In this document: positions 27,001 to 38,639 of the stretch, one piece after another
How the letters are laid out: each line of letters begins with the position of its first letter
Position numbering within the stretch: position 1 is the first letter of the stretch
From: Litoditis marina
Taxonomy: Eukaryota > Nematoda > Chromadorea > Rhabditida > Rhabditidae
Reading direction: 5' to 3'
Length of the DNA stretch: 64,000 nucleotides
Assembly (NCBI GenBank): GCA_964036275.1
Contig: OZ038437.1
Location: 9,112,304 to 9,176,303 of the forward strand
Made by a program: the position numbers and the translations under genes
The notes under the pieces: generated by a model
Databases searched by the model: none
What the model saw: the letters and a program-made list of their open reading frames with translations, nothing else
Told to the model about the DNA's origin: nothing

Positions 27001-30000
27001 ACGGCGAACGATGGTTCGATTCCTGCCTGGAGCACAAAAGTTGCTCTCACTTGAACGAGGTTACAACTACGCCAATCGTTCTAAACTACGGCGCCGTTAA
27101 AAACTCCAATCGAACCTCATAACATTCCTTGTTTAGCTTATTGTTCAAAAATATAATTTTTTCAAAAATGACCGTTACTTCGTAACGATAGAAAAAGAGT
27201 TCAATTAGTATAAAACCGGGTGTAAAGAAAGTAAAGATTAGTTTTGGATAAATATGTACAAGAAATATGAAAGAAGTCCAATAAAAATATTTTGAGGAAA
27301 AGGCTAATCTCGCTTTTCTTGAAAAAAAAAAACAGAGTGTAAGCTAGATCATTGTGAGTCGCAGTCAGAAGTTGTCTTTTCCGTAACAAAAAACTTTTTT
27401 CTTTTTTTTACTAAAATTTTTAATCGAGCGAGATTAGCCTTTTCCTCAAAATATTTTTATTAGACTTCTTTCATATTTCTTGTACACGTTTCAATCCAAA
27501 ACTAATCTTTACTCTCTTTACACCCGTTTTTTATACTAATATGAGTTGTTTCTCTCGAAACTTCCACAAAGATAGTTTACTATAATATACTATACATTGC
27601 GATACTTTGAACTTTCTGTTTTTGTTAAAACTCAAGTTATAGGTTGTAGCTTAATGACTTTGAGCTTAATCGTCACCCACCTACTCAGATGAATCTCTCA
27701 TGAGATGCGAGAGATTGCTACGCCGCCAGGTGGAAATTTAGACATACCAAAGGCAGGGAATGCGTGGCTCGGAAAGTAGACGAGTAGAATAACGGTCATG
27801 GTTGTCAGAAGAAGTCCCGAGCATATATCAATCAAAAGTGTCACTTTTAAATTCAGAATGACATAGTTTGACCTAAACAAAAAGTTAGAATTGGGATGAC
27901 TATATCAAGAGTATGAGTACGTGTGCTAGAAGGTCCCGGCACCTTTATTTCATCCTGCGTCTCCTCAAACATACGTTATTTCTCTGCTCTCACATCCCGC
28001 CGGGATGTAAGAGAGGAGAAATAGTAAGGCAGAGCGAGAGACGCAGAATTTGATTATGATGCCGGGATCTCCACGCATACGTACTCAGGTACTCCAAATG
28101 TACAAATCGTGGTTGTGTTCGGTCCTAATATAGTCGTTTTCATTCCTACTGAGACTCCTACAGTAGGAATACGAAAAGTTCAATACGTTCACATTATCTC
28201 AATTTGGCGGAAAGGTCTACGATTCAGACACATGTATCTGTTACCATATTGCAGAGAGTGTACCAAAATGTTTCCGACAGAGACAAATTTCGCATCAGGA
28301 AGCAGTTATTGCAAAAGTTGTATGTGTACTGTAGGAGTCTCAGTAGGAATAGTGTGGACTATACAAGAGCTACTTTACTGAGCTCCAACCGGGAACAACG
28401 GGAACAGACTATACTTCGTACTATACAATCTCTCGAACATTCAGGGACATTTTTCTAAAAAACAAACATACTTTAAGAATCACTGTTTTCTCTGCTTGTA
28501 GTAAGCAATATGGAGCGCAACATCACGGAATTTGAACTAATAACATTACCTACAAGATATGAAAAACTCACCTGAAAAAGGTACAATCTTACTGTAGAGG
28601 GCTATTATTGCGTGAAACAGTCTATACAGTATCTATACAAACACGGCGATAAAAACACTCGTTTTGGGAAGAGCGAGTTCTATATAGTGTTCACTAAATT
28701 TTTCAAAAAATACAATGAATAAATAATAAATAAATCATCAAACTCACAGCACAAGCGATGCATAAATAGTGAAAATGAACTCCAGAAACCAACTTGCGAA
28801 CATTATTGCCAGACATATGGATATCCATGGGATTCCCTGGAAATGACTTGATTATACAGTCCTTCTCATTCCCACTTAGACCCATTGGCATCGTGCCAAG
28901 ATTTTCGGATGACTATTTTTAGAGCAAAGATAAGTAATCTCAAAACATATATATGTACGTGTTCTCATGAAACTGAACAACCGCTAACAGAGATTTTCAG
29001 TTTTTTGAAAAAAAAAACTCGCAAAGTGGTGAAAAATGGCCTTCAATATTGCGTGGCACGGTGCCAAGTCTCATTAGGAATGGCCGGAATTATAATTCCG
29101 GTTGGGTTGCCGAGACCACCACAGGCAAGTGGAGACCGTCTGCGTCTCTCTGACCTGCACAGTCTCTCGTCTATGTCGCTACAGTCGTGGCTGGCCTGTT
29201 TTCTGGGGACTGCCCAAATTCGAAATAGTTTTTCGGCGATTTTCCGGAACTCACATCGGCGTTACAGCACAATTTGATGGCAATTTTGTAGGCCTTTGGA
29301 ATGCCAACTGGAGAAGCGGCAACATACTCAACTATGAACATCCAGCCTGATGAAAATGTAAATTTATTTTGAAATTGGCATATTTGCAGTTTAAACTTTG
29401 TTCGAGAGAGAAATTCGCCAAATTCCTCAAATTTGTGTGGTCACTAATCTCAAATGAACAAATGTTCAAAGGAAATTGGAACAGCACGGGATTGGTCCAA
29501 ATAGTCGTCCTTCTTTAAGGTATTGGCAGAACTAATCGATAATTCCTAGAACTGTGCTATTGGAAATTTTCAAATACCTGAACCGGCCATTCAAGCTTAG
29601 TGAATATAACATCTGGTCCGATCATTGTTTACTGATGATAAAATAAATACAATAGACTTTAAGGAACTTATTTCTGCAATCGGTTCCTTAATGTTCATCT
29701 CTTCAAAATGGAAATCCTTACGACGTGGAAAACCGTGATTTTTGTGGATTATGCACCCTGGCGGCGTAGCAATCCCTCAAAAATCTCATGAGATACTTCA
29801 TGAGCTATTAGCACGAGTTTCCCATGAGATTTTATTGATTGCTATGTTACAACATTGATAGTTCACGAGTAGCTCATGAGGTATCTCATGAGAAACTGAT
29901 GTGAACTTCTCATGAGATTGGAGAGATTGCTACGCCGCCAGTTCAACGTGAAAACTCACCAGGCGTGAATAAGGAAATACCGGTGATTGCAAAACACAGC

Positions 30001-30053
30001 CCCATAAGGATCGTATATAGTTTGTGTACCTTCGGTGTGGTCTCTGTTGTCAT
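24033..30053 (-). CDS. Four-TM claudin/PMP22-topology protein gene (paralogue delta), nearly complete
   Basis: Minus-strand exons that join in phase. Exon 1 30053-29960 (start MTTETTPKVHK, TM1, ends LFTP, phase 1). Exon 2 29346-29255 (GWMFIVEYV..., extracellular loop, phase 0). Exon 3 28836-28748 (TM2, phase 2). Exon 4 27872-27748 (TM3, KVTLLIDI..., phase 1). Last exon 24158-24033 (LGYSYYLML..., TM4, basic tail, TGA). All have GT donors and AG acceptors, and AATAAA follows at about 24015-24010. Helix-loop-helix-helix-loop-helix order and the LFTPGW motif after TM1 resemble claudin-like families, but the W-GLW-C-C loop signature is absent, so the family is uncertain. A small exon of length 3n+2 between exon 4 and the last exon must exist or the last exon belongs elsewhere. 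Its introns hold many MITEs. Confidence 0.65.
24240..25304. repeat. Delta-gene intron: repeats
   Basis: 24600-24655 is a reversed copy of the TTTCCACATTG..GTGCCACAT block. 24890-25130 is the AGCGAGAGAG / CTCTCTCG palindrome. The 63-residue frame at 24692-24883 may be retroposon debris. No exon with correct phase was found. Confidence 0.45.
25305..25475. mobile_element. Degenerate MITE family C copy
   Basis: CTGATACTCATTGGCGTCGT at the left and GCATTGGCAAGCTGTGAAAG at the right, the subterminal signature of family C with decayed ends. Confidence 0.45.
25660..25975. repeat. Rearranged tRNA-derived SINE-like element S3
   Basis: Pieces of the S element in both orientations. The head (GTCGTTGCCAACCGAGAGGC) is followed by a reversed tail and box B (GGGATCGAACCTGCGAGC). 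After about 75 bases comes a forward box B (CTCGCAGGTTCGCTTCCGG) and tail. Looks like two insertions or an inverted rearrangement. Confidence 0.6.
26010..26424. other. Intronic, family D debris
   Basis: CTCATGAGATACCTCATGA at 26155 and further CTCATGA blocks to about 26370 without the TGGCGGCGTAGC ends, so a decayed family D element. Nothing else. Confidence 0.4.
26425..27540. mobile_element. Composite repeat K1: GC hairpin end, tRNA-like centre, palindromic MITE
   Basis: Left end is a GC hairpin (GCGCAGCGCGGAGCGTTGCGC). The middle has a (GGC)n run near 26655 and a tRNA-like stretch at about 26970-27040 (box A TGGCGGATTGGATAAAAGC, box B GGTTCGATTCC). The right part, 27205-27540, is a palindrome: GTAAAGATTAGTTTTGGAT and its inverse about 115 bases long, around a 100-base loop. 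The whole order recurs inverted at 52233-53362, so it moved or was copied as a unit. Confidence 0.7.
27690..27731. mobile_element. MITE family D fragment
   Basis: One end only: CTCATGAGATGCGAGAGATT..GCTACGCCGCCAGG. It lies 17 bases beyond the donor site of the TM3 exon of the delta gene. Confidence 0.6.
28129..28364. mobile_element. MITE family B, copy 3
   Basis: Ends TATAGTCGTTTTCATTCCTA and GTCTCAGTAGGAATAGTGTG..GACTATA. Located in the intron between exons 3 and 4 of the delta gene. Confidence 0.85.
28853..29096. mobile_element. MITE family C, copy 4
   Basis: CTCATTCCCACTTAGACCCA, CATCGTGCCAAG and the inverse GCACGGTGCCAAGTCTCATT ending AATTATA. It starts about 15 bases upstream of the TM2 exon acceptor of the delta gene. 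A GAGAGACGCAG-type half palindrome follows at 29120-29200. Confidence 0.75.
29480..29940. mobile_element. Family G fragment and MITE family D copy 3
   Basis: 29482-29521 is one end of family G (AATAGTCGTCCTTCTTTAA). 29758-29940 is a full family D element (CTGGCGGCGTAGCAATCCC ... GATTGCTACGCCGCCA). Both lie in intron 1 of the delta gene, the latter 14 bases before the exon 1 donor. Confidence 0.8.
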
Positions 30054-30069
30054 GATCTGGCGATAATAA

Positions 30070-30432
30070 TGATGAGAATACGAAGAACTTATTACGCATA
30101 TAGTTTGTTAATAATAGTAATCATTCATTATCCATGTAAAATTACATCAACAATAATTGAATCTAGATTACGTACGTGATGTATGGATTTTAACAGAAAA
30201 TACGTGAAAAACCTATTTTGTTCCCATAACCTCCCACAGTAATATGGTCAAACTTCCAGATAGATGAAAGTTGTTATGTCCTCTTTTTGGATTCTCTTCA
30301 AATTCTGGTTTTGTCTACACCTTCACTTAAACAAATTCTGACAGTTTGGAACCGAAATAAAGAACTATCCGTCGCAAAAAGCCCCTTGAATCATTGACGG
30401 ACACTGTAGAAGGACATCGATTGGTGAAACTG
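30070..30432. promoter_or_regulatory. Region upstream of the delta gene start (no motif recognised)
   Basis: About 360 AT-rich bases above the ATG at 30053 that contain no repeat I recognise, bounded by MITE A copy 5. It must include any promoter of the gene, but no TATA or trans-splice signal stands out. Confidence 0.3.
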
Positions 30433-30567
30433 AGTATATACTAGAAGTAAATTGAACAGTCACGTAAGATCACCATTCTAATGGGAAAAAGTGCATTTTT
30501 TCATTGCACGTGTCTGAGTTCTGCTGTGTTTAACACGTTTCACGTGACTGTGCAATTGGGTAACAGG
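30433..30567 (-). mobile_element. MITE family A, copy 5
   Basis: AGTAAATTGAACAGTCACGT at the left and CACGTGACTGTGCAATTGGG at the right. Confidence 0.8.
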
Positions 30568-30654
30568 GAAACTGAGCGATCAATGGCCATTCGAGAGAAA
30601 CTGCTGAGCATTATTTCGCAAAGTTCTGATATGATTTCATTGATCGCAATGCAG

Positions 30655-31020
30655 AACGATCAAAAGTTCACGAGTAGTTCATGGAATTTTCAGGAGAAAA
30701 TTCAATCGGACAGCTCATGACGTTGGATGGATTGCTACGCCGCCAGAAACCTCATGAAAATCTCATGAACTTCCAGAATTGTGGCATGACAATCAATAGA
30801 ATCGCATGAGAAGTTCGTGCAATAATGCTCATAAGATATCAATTAAGTTTTTTTGAGAGAATGCTTCGCCGGAGCCCAAGATACGGAGATGATGTTTAAA
30901 GAAGGACGATTATGTGGATTAATCCCGTGTCAACGGTCCTTTAAACTACAATTGAAAAATGTATTGCAGTTTGAAGGACTAAAGCGCTGCGATTAGACTA
31001 CATAATCGTCCTTCTTTAAT
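30655..31020. mobile_element. Rearranged family D element followed by family G copy 2
   Basis: 30655-30875 holds family D pieces in an unusual order, with GATTGCTACGCCGCCA in the middle rather than at an end. 30897-31020 is a complete family G MITE: AAAGAAGGACGATTATGTGG and its inverse CTACATAATCGTCCTTCTTT around GGTCCTTTAAACTACAATTG. Confidence 0.7.
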
Positions 31021-31950
31021 ATGTGAGAAATGTTTGCAACAACGGAAAAACATCGATAAGGATAAAAAGAATAAGTTGCTGGGGGAAAAAGTTGCAAATA
31101 GTGAAGTAAGGTGCTGGGCTTATCTTAAACAACACAAAAAAGGTAGAGCTGTCCCACGACTCAAGTTTTCCTTGAAACAGAGATAACACATGGTTTGTAG
31201 AATATGAAGTCCCAGCTGATAACATTTCGATTCTGCACCTAGAAAGACATGGTCTTATCAATGTACGTGAATTATTGGGGGAAAAAGAACGGATTAAAGA
31301 AAAAATATTTTATTGGTACACAAGCCTTTCACTTTTTAGACCGCGTTCAAGTTCGAAGTAACTCTTCATTTCAAAGTAGTATATACTTAGACTTAGATAC
31401 AGTTGCGAACGTCTAACATACACACAGCACTATGTGACAAAAATACTCTTCAGTATCGACTGGCAATTCAAAATCTAGAAAGTTGAAACTAGCTATAATC
31501 TGTATTCTCAACGAAAACAAGACATATTCTACTATATAAATCAAATTAACACTTTTGCTGATAAGAAACATACAGCAGGAGCTATGGCCGATTGATAGCC
31601 GCGAATCGTTATCAGTATCGTACGTGGTCGTTTTGGGGCAATAGAGCAAATAGTTTCGAAATAGGGGAACCGAATGCAGAAAGTTTACGATTGAAACATA
31701 GAAGATCTTTATTTTGAAAAACTTGCAAATGAAGCATTATTTTCTGTTCTAGAACGAAGTACAAACTTGACCATACAAAGCGTCATAGTTTTTTATTGAA
31801 AACTTACAATGGAAAAGAAAGCCAACATGTTTGTTCTAAACTAACAAGTCCAATAGAATGTCCTCGTCCTCTTGCCGCTTGGTTGATTTTCGGTCAAACT
31901 TAGTGACTCAGTGTGTATTGAGTGTGAGTCAAACTCTTGGATATGGTGTG
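31021..31950. other. Intergenic, no clear gene
   Basis: Minus-strand frames at 31016-31261 and 31413-31649 include hydrophobic text but lack paired splice sites or a recognisable motif. No repeat ends identified. Confidence 0.35.
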
Positions 31951-31951
31951 T

Positions 31952-32472
31952 TATATTCTAGAATTAGATTGAATAGTCACGTCAAGTAAGCCTTCAAATG
32001 AGGAATCGTGCACTTTGTCATTTTATGTTCACCTGATTTCTGATGTGTTTAACAAGTTTCACTGCGCATTTGAATAACACTCTATACGAATAAATCTCCT
32101 GATAGAGTCATTCAGTTGATTTTCGAGGTACATTTTTGTCATGTGAGTTGTAACTCAACCAGGGTGGTTTCCTCGCTTTATCGTATATAGCAATCAAATT
32201 GCCAACGTCATTTTCTATCTATGCAAAATTGTAGTCCTAATAAAAACAGTCAATCCTTTGCCAAAAATGCACAAATTCATAGCAACGAACAATTGTTCTA
32301 ATTAAGTTTTGTTTTATTTCAACTAGTTAGTTTTTAATATACTGTCAGTTAATTGCACAGTCACTCCAAACTAGTTAAACACAGCAGAATTCAGAAACGT
32401 GCAATGCAAAAGTGCACGATGCCTCCTTAGTATGCTAACTCTACGTGACTATTCAGTCTACTTCTTGTATAC
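31952..32472. mobile_element. Two opposed MITE family A copies (6 and 7)
   Basis: 31952-32086 is reversed (ATTAGATTGAATAGTCACGT at its left) and 32339-32472 is forward (CAGTTAATTGCACAGTCACT at its left). About 250 unassigned bases lie between them. The pair sits just upstream of the srg exon at 32613. Confidence 0.75.
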
Positions 32473-32612
32473 TGTAATGCGAACACAGCGAGGCGGGATT
32501 GCGAGTAGAACATTTAGGCCTTTTTTACTAGCATTTTTCGTTTTTGAAACCCTCGAACTGTTTCGAACGAACGCCAAACACAACACACGTATTGGTTCCT
32601 TTTGTTTCAGCC

Positions 32613-32760
32613 ATGAATATGACCTGTGACGAGTCTTTCAACCCGTTCGTTGAAATCTTACAATATCTGTTCTATTTGTTGTACGGTATTCCATCGCTCG
32701 GTGCCTATTACACCATTACGTACTGTGTTGTCAAGGCACCTTCCGCGCGAAATAGACTTG
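32613..32760 (+). CDS. First exon of an Srg-type serpentine receptor (N-terminus and TM1)
   Basis: Acceptor-like TTTGTTTCAG precedes ATGAATATGACC. The exon encodes a short N-terminus with a cysteine (MTCDES) and a hydrophobic helix with YLLYGIPSLGAYYT, matching the Y.iPs motif of TM1 in nematode Srg chemoreceptors. It ends at G|GTAAAC in phase 1. The next exons of the same family start near 40.5 kb on the same strand, so this is probably exon 1 of that gene, separated by a long intron holding a 4.75-kb transposon. The phase joins only if a weak acceptor at 40520-40521 is used, so two separate genes remain possible. Confidence 0.6.
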
Positions 32761-34617
32761 GTAAACGGAGTGTTGATTATTGCAACTGGGGTGTGCGTTT
32801 GTGTTTGGTGTGTGCTGCGTGCATGATTCGCTGCTCGTGAATCGGGCGCCAAACGAACTCATTCGAATTTTTCAATGGAATTTGATATTTTCTTCATTTT
32901 TTCAACTATTTACATATAAGTTAGACATCATAGCTGCTCTGATTCACTTGGCTGTAGTGATCTACTATCTTTCGAATCATGCCACTAAATATTGGTCAGG
33001 TTTAGGGAACACAACGTCCATTTACTAAAGTAAGTCCACTTCACCTCACTTTTTGGGTAAACAGTGTACGTGTTATTCTCGGAATGAGTCAAAAACAAGG
33101 CAACCCTTTGAACTATCAAAGTACATCGATCGTTGAGACTTGGTTAAAACATAGAAATGAAGATAAAATAATGCTCTGAATGTGCCATATTCGTTATGTA
33201 TGTATTTTTCTGTCAACCGACTGTAAGCTAAAACTATTCTACTTCTAGAAGCGATTGGAGTATTTATCCCTCGACCTTCACAGGAAACCTCGGTTGAGAA
33301 GGATTCTAAAACAAGACAGGAGGACATACAAGAAGTGAGTTGTAAATGAAGTTCCACGATTCAGTATCGTATTTTTGTTGACACAAATCTGATATGAGAT
33401 ATAATCAACGTCACAAGTGAAGCGGTAGCGTATTGAATGTTGAAACTACTGCTGTGTTTCTCAATAGAAATTTTCTCCAACAGGGAAAAAATGTCAAATG
33501 AACACGATTCTGAGAGTAGCGTAACAATAGTAAATATGTTTCGAACCCGATGTGTACTTTGAGCAAAACGCATGAGAGTTAACTTGAATCATTTCTGATA
33601 AGCTGGAACTATAATTTGAGAAAAAAAAAACCAATTAGAATAAGTTTATCCCACAGGAATGTGAATTACTGATAGTTCACCATGTTTTCTCGAGATACTA
33701 GGAGAATAGCAATAACATTGATTTGAGAACTTTTCGTCCATCAGAATGTTTACGAGTCCATTAGATCTCAGAAACGTGTGTACTTTCGAACATATAGGAG
33801 GCTATCCAAACTGAAATGTAGTTTGATTCGCGTGCACATTAACATTTCGCAAATTACGCCAGAAATGCAACGAAATCAAACTACAAATACAGCAGAAAAA
33901 GACAACGAACAGTTCAAGATAGCTCAACCTCGAGCGATACCCATGATTTTTCGATCCGTGTTAATCACTTAATCACTGATGTTTACGATAATAATAGTGG
34001 AGCAACGTTCAAAAGTTTACTGTTTTGTAGATTAGCTCTGTGTTTAATACTTGAATATTTATTGAGTTTGAGTACATCCGCTTACGAGATTAAATTCAAC
34101 TAGACGTTCACAAGTTGCGAGTTTGTCAGTTCAGACTATACCAGTTGGCCTATTCTCCTTCGAAAATTTCATATTCTAAGGAGATACTCAAAATATATCA
34201 ATTAAAATGAAACTGCTACGAATACTCGGCGTATTTTAATGAAAACGCAAAAAAAAACCCTCAATGTATTGATTGTATTAATTCAAATGACAGTTTTGAA
34301 CATAATGTTATCAATGTTGTCATTAACCGCTGTTTCTCTCGTAACTCTGTTTTCTTTTCAGAAATGTCAACAAGATTGGCACGTCTACAAATTCTTCCCT
34401 CGTCCTTCCCTCAATTTCGGATCAAGTTTTTTGTGTCGTACTTTAATTTTGCTATCTAAGTTTTTTATATTGTTTGTTTCCTTAATAAAATGTTTCTTCA
34501 CAAAATGAGAATCAAAATAACAGCGAACACCACAGAAAGACAGGATTCTGGGTACATGTGAAATACAGGCGTATAACTTACTGAACATGTTTTGAACACC
34601 TTATTACCAAACCAAGG
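32761..34617 (+). other. Putative srg intron 1, proximal part; no feature recognised
   Basis: AT-rich, with several short open frames (for example 33778-33972 and 34239-34508) lacking splice, motif or family support. No MITE ends seen up to 34618. Confidence 0.4.
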
Positions 34618-34854
34618 TATAGTTCTCGCAATTTCCACTGACACTTTGGCAGTCTGCCAATGAAAATTCGAATGAATATATTTCATCGAAAACACAGGTT
34701 TTATGATTAGATTTTCCAACCACATGTTGTAACGAACTTTCGCAGCCGCTCGGTGGAACTTCTAGTGTTTTGGAAAAATTTAACATGATGAAAAGCCGCC
34801 TGGAATTTTTGTTGGCGCGTTGTCGAGTTCTCAGTGGGAATGATTGAAACTATA
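34618..34854. mobile_element. MITE family C, copy 5
   Basis: TATAGTTCTCGCAATTTCCA and GTTCTCAGTGGGAATGATTG..ACTATA, with TTTGGCAGTCTGCCAATG near the left end and TTGGCGCGTTGTCGAG at the right. Confidence 0.7.
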
Positions 34855-35442
34855 ATAATCAAGCTAATAAGTAGCCAAAAAATTATCTACTTCACTTCAA
34901 TTCTTTCAATTGTGTCTCGCAGATTCTAGATAGTAGTTGTTTGTTTATGTATATTTTCTGAATTATACTGCAGAAAATTAAAAATTACGCATATCTTTTA
35001 AGTACCACATATCACAGAATATAAGAAAGTGGAAGGATTTTGTATTAAAGTACTATTTTTTGGAATGAAAATATGCTAGAATACAATTAGCTTCAAATAT
35101 TGGCTATTCATAGTTGTGAATTATTGACTATTCATAGTTAATTAGATTGTAATTATTTTGACGCTAACTGTGCACAGTAACATGTGATGAGCCCTAGATC
35201 AAGTTTGAATTTGGCGCGCTTTTGCGAACTCTACACGCCAAACACCGATCACATACGCAACTCGCAATCATGCACACCAAACCCACACCGACACGCAGGG
35301 TTGATTTCGCGCGAGGGGTACCCTGACACTGTGTGGTTTTCGGCAGAGACAAAGAAGTATTCCGGAACTCTTTCTATCAATTGTACATTGGTTTGAGTGT
35401 ATTGGTGCGTTTTCTCAGATATCGATCTACGTACGCGTACAG

Positions 35443-35567
35443 TTTTGAACTAGAAGTGTATTGAATGGTCAAATGAAGTTAGCATTTTAATGAGGCACCG
35501 TGCTCCTTGTCATTGCGCGTTTCTGAGTTCAGCTGTGTTTAACATGTTTCGACTGTACAAGTAACTA
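35443..35567 (-). mobile_element. MITE family A copy 8, split by the 4.75-kb transposon
   Basis: Left part of a family A element, running from AACTAGAAGTGTATTGAATG to CGACTGTACAAGTAACTA. Its last bases continue at 40320 (TAGCAGTATA). Joined across the insertion with one TA, it aligns without gap to the intact end at about 11681-11699. Confidence 0.8.
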
Positions 35568-35720
35568 CACACGACTCAAAGCGCAGGCTGCCGGCAGTTA
35601 AGCGGCAGGCTGCCGGCGGCGAAACCGCGGGGAACCGCGGCGTGCCGGCAGGCTGCCGCTTACCGCCGGCGGCCTGCCGGCAGGCTGCCGCCAAGCGGCG
35701 GTCAGTTGGCAGGCTGCGCA
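35568..35720 (+). repeat. Left GC-rich subterminal tract of the TIR transposon
   Basis: Repeated GGCAGGCTGCCGGC and GCGGCAGGCTGCCG blocks, many self-complementary. In sharp contrast to the AT-rich surroundings. Confidence 0.8.
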
Positions 35721-36138
35721 TATTGGGAAGAAATTCATTGAATTCAGGCTACAGTTTCATAAATGATGGCTTTATTTCAGTATTTCAAAACAACGACAAC
35801 AAACAATCGAAATAAGGTCTCTAACGGGAACAACAAACATAACGGTAAACTGAATGAAAAATAAATAAGCGTGAGTGAGAAAACGAGTGAGCTGACTTAC
35901 ACCAGTAAAGTTGTCCTAATAGTCAGAAAAATTCGAAAAACGGACTACTTTTTCGCCGAAAATAAGAAAATTTGTCTACTTTTGATGAAAAAATAATGAA
36001 TTTTTACGTGTTCTCATCTAAAACGGACTACTTTTCGTCGCTTAGTCGGACCTTACTGGTGTTCGTGAGCTGAATGGAGAACGAAAAAACGTGAAACTAT
36101 TTGGATATGTTAGCAGCTTTAAAAACTAGCATGTGGGC

Positions 36139-38630
36139 CTACCGGACAAAAATCAATAACTTTTGAATTTGATTATTGTTCGACCGCGAGCCAGACAGAT
36201 GAGGGCGCAGTAAGGAAGTCCTGCGAGTTCTAGGTGCCGTCGTTGGCGTATGCCCTGAAATAAATGTATAAATGAAATACAAATAAAAGAAAACGAGTTT
36301 TGACAGCTGTCCAACTCTCACTGTGACACATGCTTAGATGACAATTGGCATTACTGAAACCCCGGATATGAATGGTCATATTCAGCCGGTCTCCTAATCT
36401 AATTGAAAAAGATAGAAGCGTGAGTTGAAAGTGGTTCTATGTCAGAAAGGAACCAGGACCCAGTTTTTCGAAAAAGAGAAATACTGCGAATTTTCTAGTT
36501 TTGACTTGTCTGAGAGTGTAGCAAATGCTAAACAGGTTGCAGAGGCACATAAACGCATGTATATACTTAAAATTATAGGTGCAAATATTACATAGAACAT
36601 ACCTCATATCCTGTTGATCGTAACCTTCTGCGGGTACTATTTCTGAGAATCTTAATCTTGTCTCCGTGATATCCGAGAATTGAAGCCGGCGGCTGGCATG
36701 CCTGAAAATGCAAACGTAATAATTAAACGATATCTTGTTTAGCGTGCAATAAAGGAGACAAGGGATACCTAGATATCGCGTTACTTAATCGACTGTATGT
36801 TTCATGCCTCGACCAGATAATACATGTCACAATAATAATTGGAAACATGCGAAGTAATGTCATTGGAGTACGCGAAATGTCTTGATTTTCGGAGGAAAAT
36901 ATCAAATTTCCCCTGAATTAGGCGTAAAGGTAGCCTACTCGTTGCATTTTGTTGTGGCAATCCGGACAACTTTATGAGTGTACGGTAAGAAAAAAGGCAC
37001 TCAACTTTAATGAATCTATTATAGTTAATAAGACTCTGTCAACCACTGGCTCTGTCAACAAACTCTCTGGCTCTGTCAACCAACCGGGTATAGCACGTAG
37101 CACCTATGCTTTGTTGTAAAATTCTAGGAAATGTTCACAACTGTCAATGACTCATACCGATCACATGAGTGTTGGCTCTTCTTTTTGACCAATTATTATC
37201 GAATATCGAATTATCATAAAAAAAACGTGAGAGGTGAGAAGTACACAAGACCAACTAACCTTTGTCACATCATTAATTCTCTGCGCTCACGAGACAGGGA
37301 AATGATGATGCTGCAAAACTTCACCAACTGAGGGCGCCCATTTCTGTAAAAACAATAATCAGAACACAAATACACAAAAAAAGAATGGAAAAAGACACGC
37401 GCATACACCAATAAGGTGCAACTATTTGACCGAAAGTCCGTTTTCAGATTAAAACACGTGCAATCAATGTATTTGCATCAAAAATAGGAATTCCTCCGTT
37501 TTCGGGTGACAAGGAACCCTCCTGATTTTTTCTGACCGTTCGGACAAATTTACGGATCCAAACAACACTCGAATCAATTGAAATCATAAATTAACTCCTT
37601 TTATTTGCGATTTTGAAATTATATAAATCAGGAATCCAAGAAACAAAATATTGCATGACAGGCTAGGTTCAAATTACTGTTCAATCAGAGCAAGATGATG
37701 CTACTGTTTTTTCTCATCACAAACAGGTCCCATCACATACATTTGAGAAAATTTCGAAAAATAAGAATCGTATCGTACGGCTTTTTCGACATTAAATCTC
37801 CCCGTTACCCACATTCAGAACCGTCTAATAGTTAATTTCCCTTCGATTTCAATCCATGGGAACAAAATGTGGAAAACAAAACAGATATTCTGAAAAGTTA
37901 GGCATATTCAAACTGAAACCACTAACCTTGTGGGCTTGTGGCTAACCCGCTAATCGTAGAGCAGGAGAGACACTTCACGCATAGCCGATATACGTGGCCC
38001 GGTGACCTGCAATATGAGTTCAAAGTGAGCAGACGTTCACAATTTTTGGATGACTCTTGACTCTCTAAATTCAGGGTGACAGAACGGAAAATGATCTCAA
38101 TATATATTTTTTAGGTGAATTTAGGTGATCAAAATCATATTTGTTTGTTCAAAATCCAGATAATCGCCCAATTTCGACGAATTTTTGGGTTATCATCTGA
38201 ATATTTGCAGAGAGCAAAACGATAGGAATCAAAAGTAAATCAACAGTTATATATAATTCTTAGTACACTTATTCATTAATTTCACTTATTCTCTCTTTCT
38301 ACTAATTTATTGGTACTGCTGATTCAATTCCCCCCTCCCCTCAGAACATCAGAATCCAAAAAGGCCAGGCATAAGCATAAGGCCATTCAAACTGAATTTC
38401 AATACATTTTGCTGGAAGAACCAAGAGATCGGCCACTGCAACCGAGCCTTTTTGGACAGTTCACTCAGTACCTGCTTCTAGCAGACGATTTTATAGTAGA
38501 TACCCACCTCATTAACATGAACTTCGGATATTGACGCTTGAAGCCGTCCCTCATAGCAGCGATTCATATATTTATCGTCTTCTCTGCTGAACTCAAGTAG
38601 CAAGTAATTGTCCCTGAAATTTGCCAACAA
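36139..38630 (-). CDS. Possible multi-exon gene or captured exons inside the transposon (unidentified)
   Basis: Minus-strand exon-like blocks with consensus acceptors: about 38617-38509 (after ATTTCAG; DNYLLLEFSREDDKYMNRCY..., donor GTGGGT), about 38011-37926 (after TTGCAG; SPGHVYRLCVKCLSCST in one frame), about 36704-36604 (after TTTTCAG; ACQPPASILGYHGDKIKILR..., donor GTATGT) and about 36254 downward (after TTTATTTCAG). The phases do not all chain into one reading frame: the second block meets a stop in the phase required by the first. It is therefore a broken or mis-delimited gene. No domain recognised. Its position inside a TIR element suggests captured host sequence. Confidence 0.3.
38336..38534 (+). 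CDS. Possible terminal exon on the plus strand, unidentified
   Basis: After CCCCTCAG a frame reads SKKARHKHKAIQTEFQYILL...DDFIVDTHLINMNFGY and stops at TGA. Composition looks protein-like, and TTTAG/CTCAG acceptors are close. It overlaps the opposite-strand exon candidate at 38509, so at most one of the two is likely real. No family recognised. Confidence 0.25.
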
Positions 38631-38639
38631 TCACCACAG

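Noticed and set aside
28885..29350. Plus-strand frames containing GLWNANW, reminiscent of the claudin GLW motif
   Set aside because: The minus strand here carries a phase-matched exon of the delta gene with good splice sites. The plus-strand motif is coincidental.
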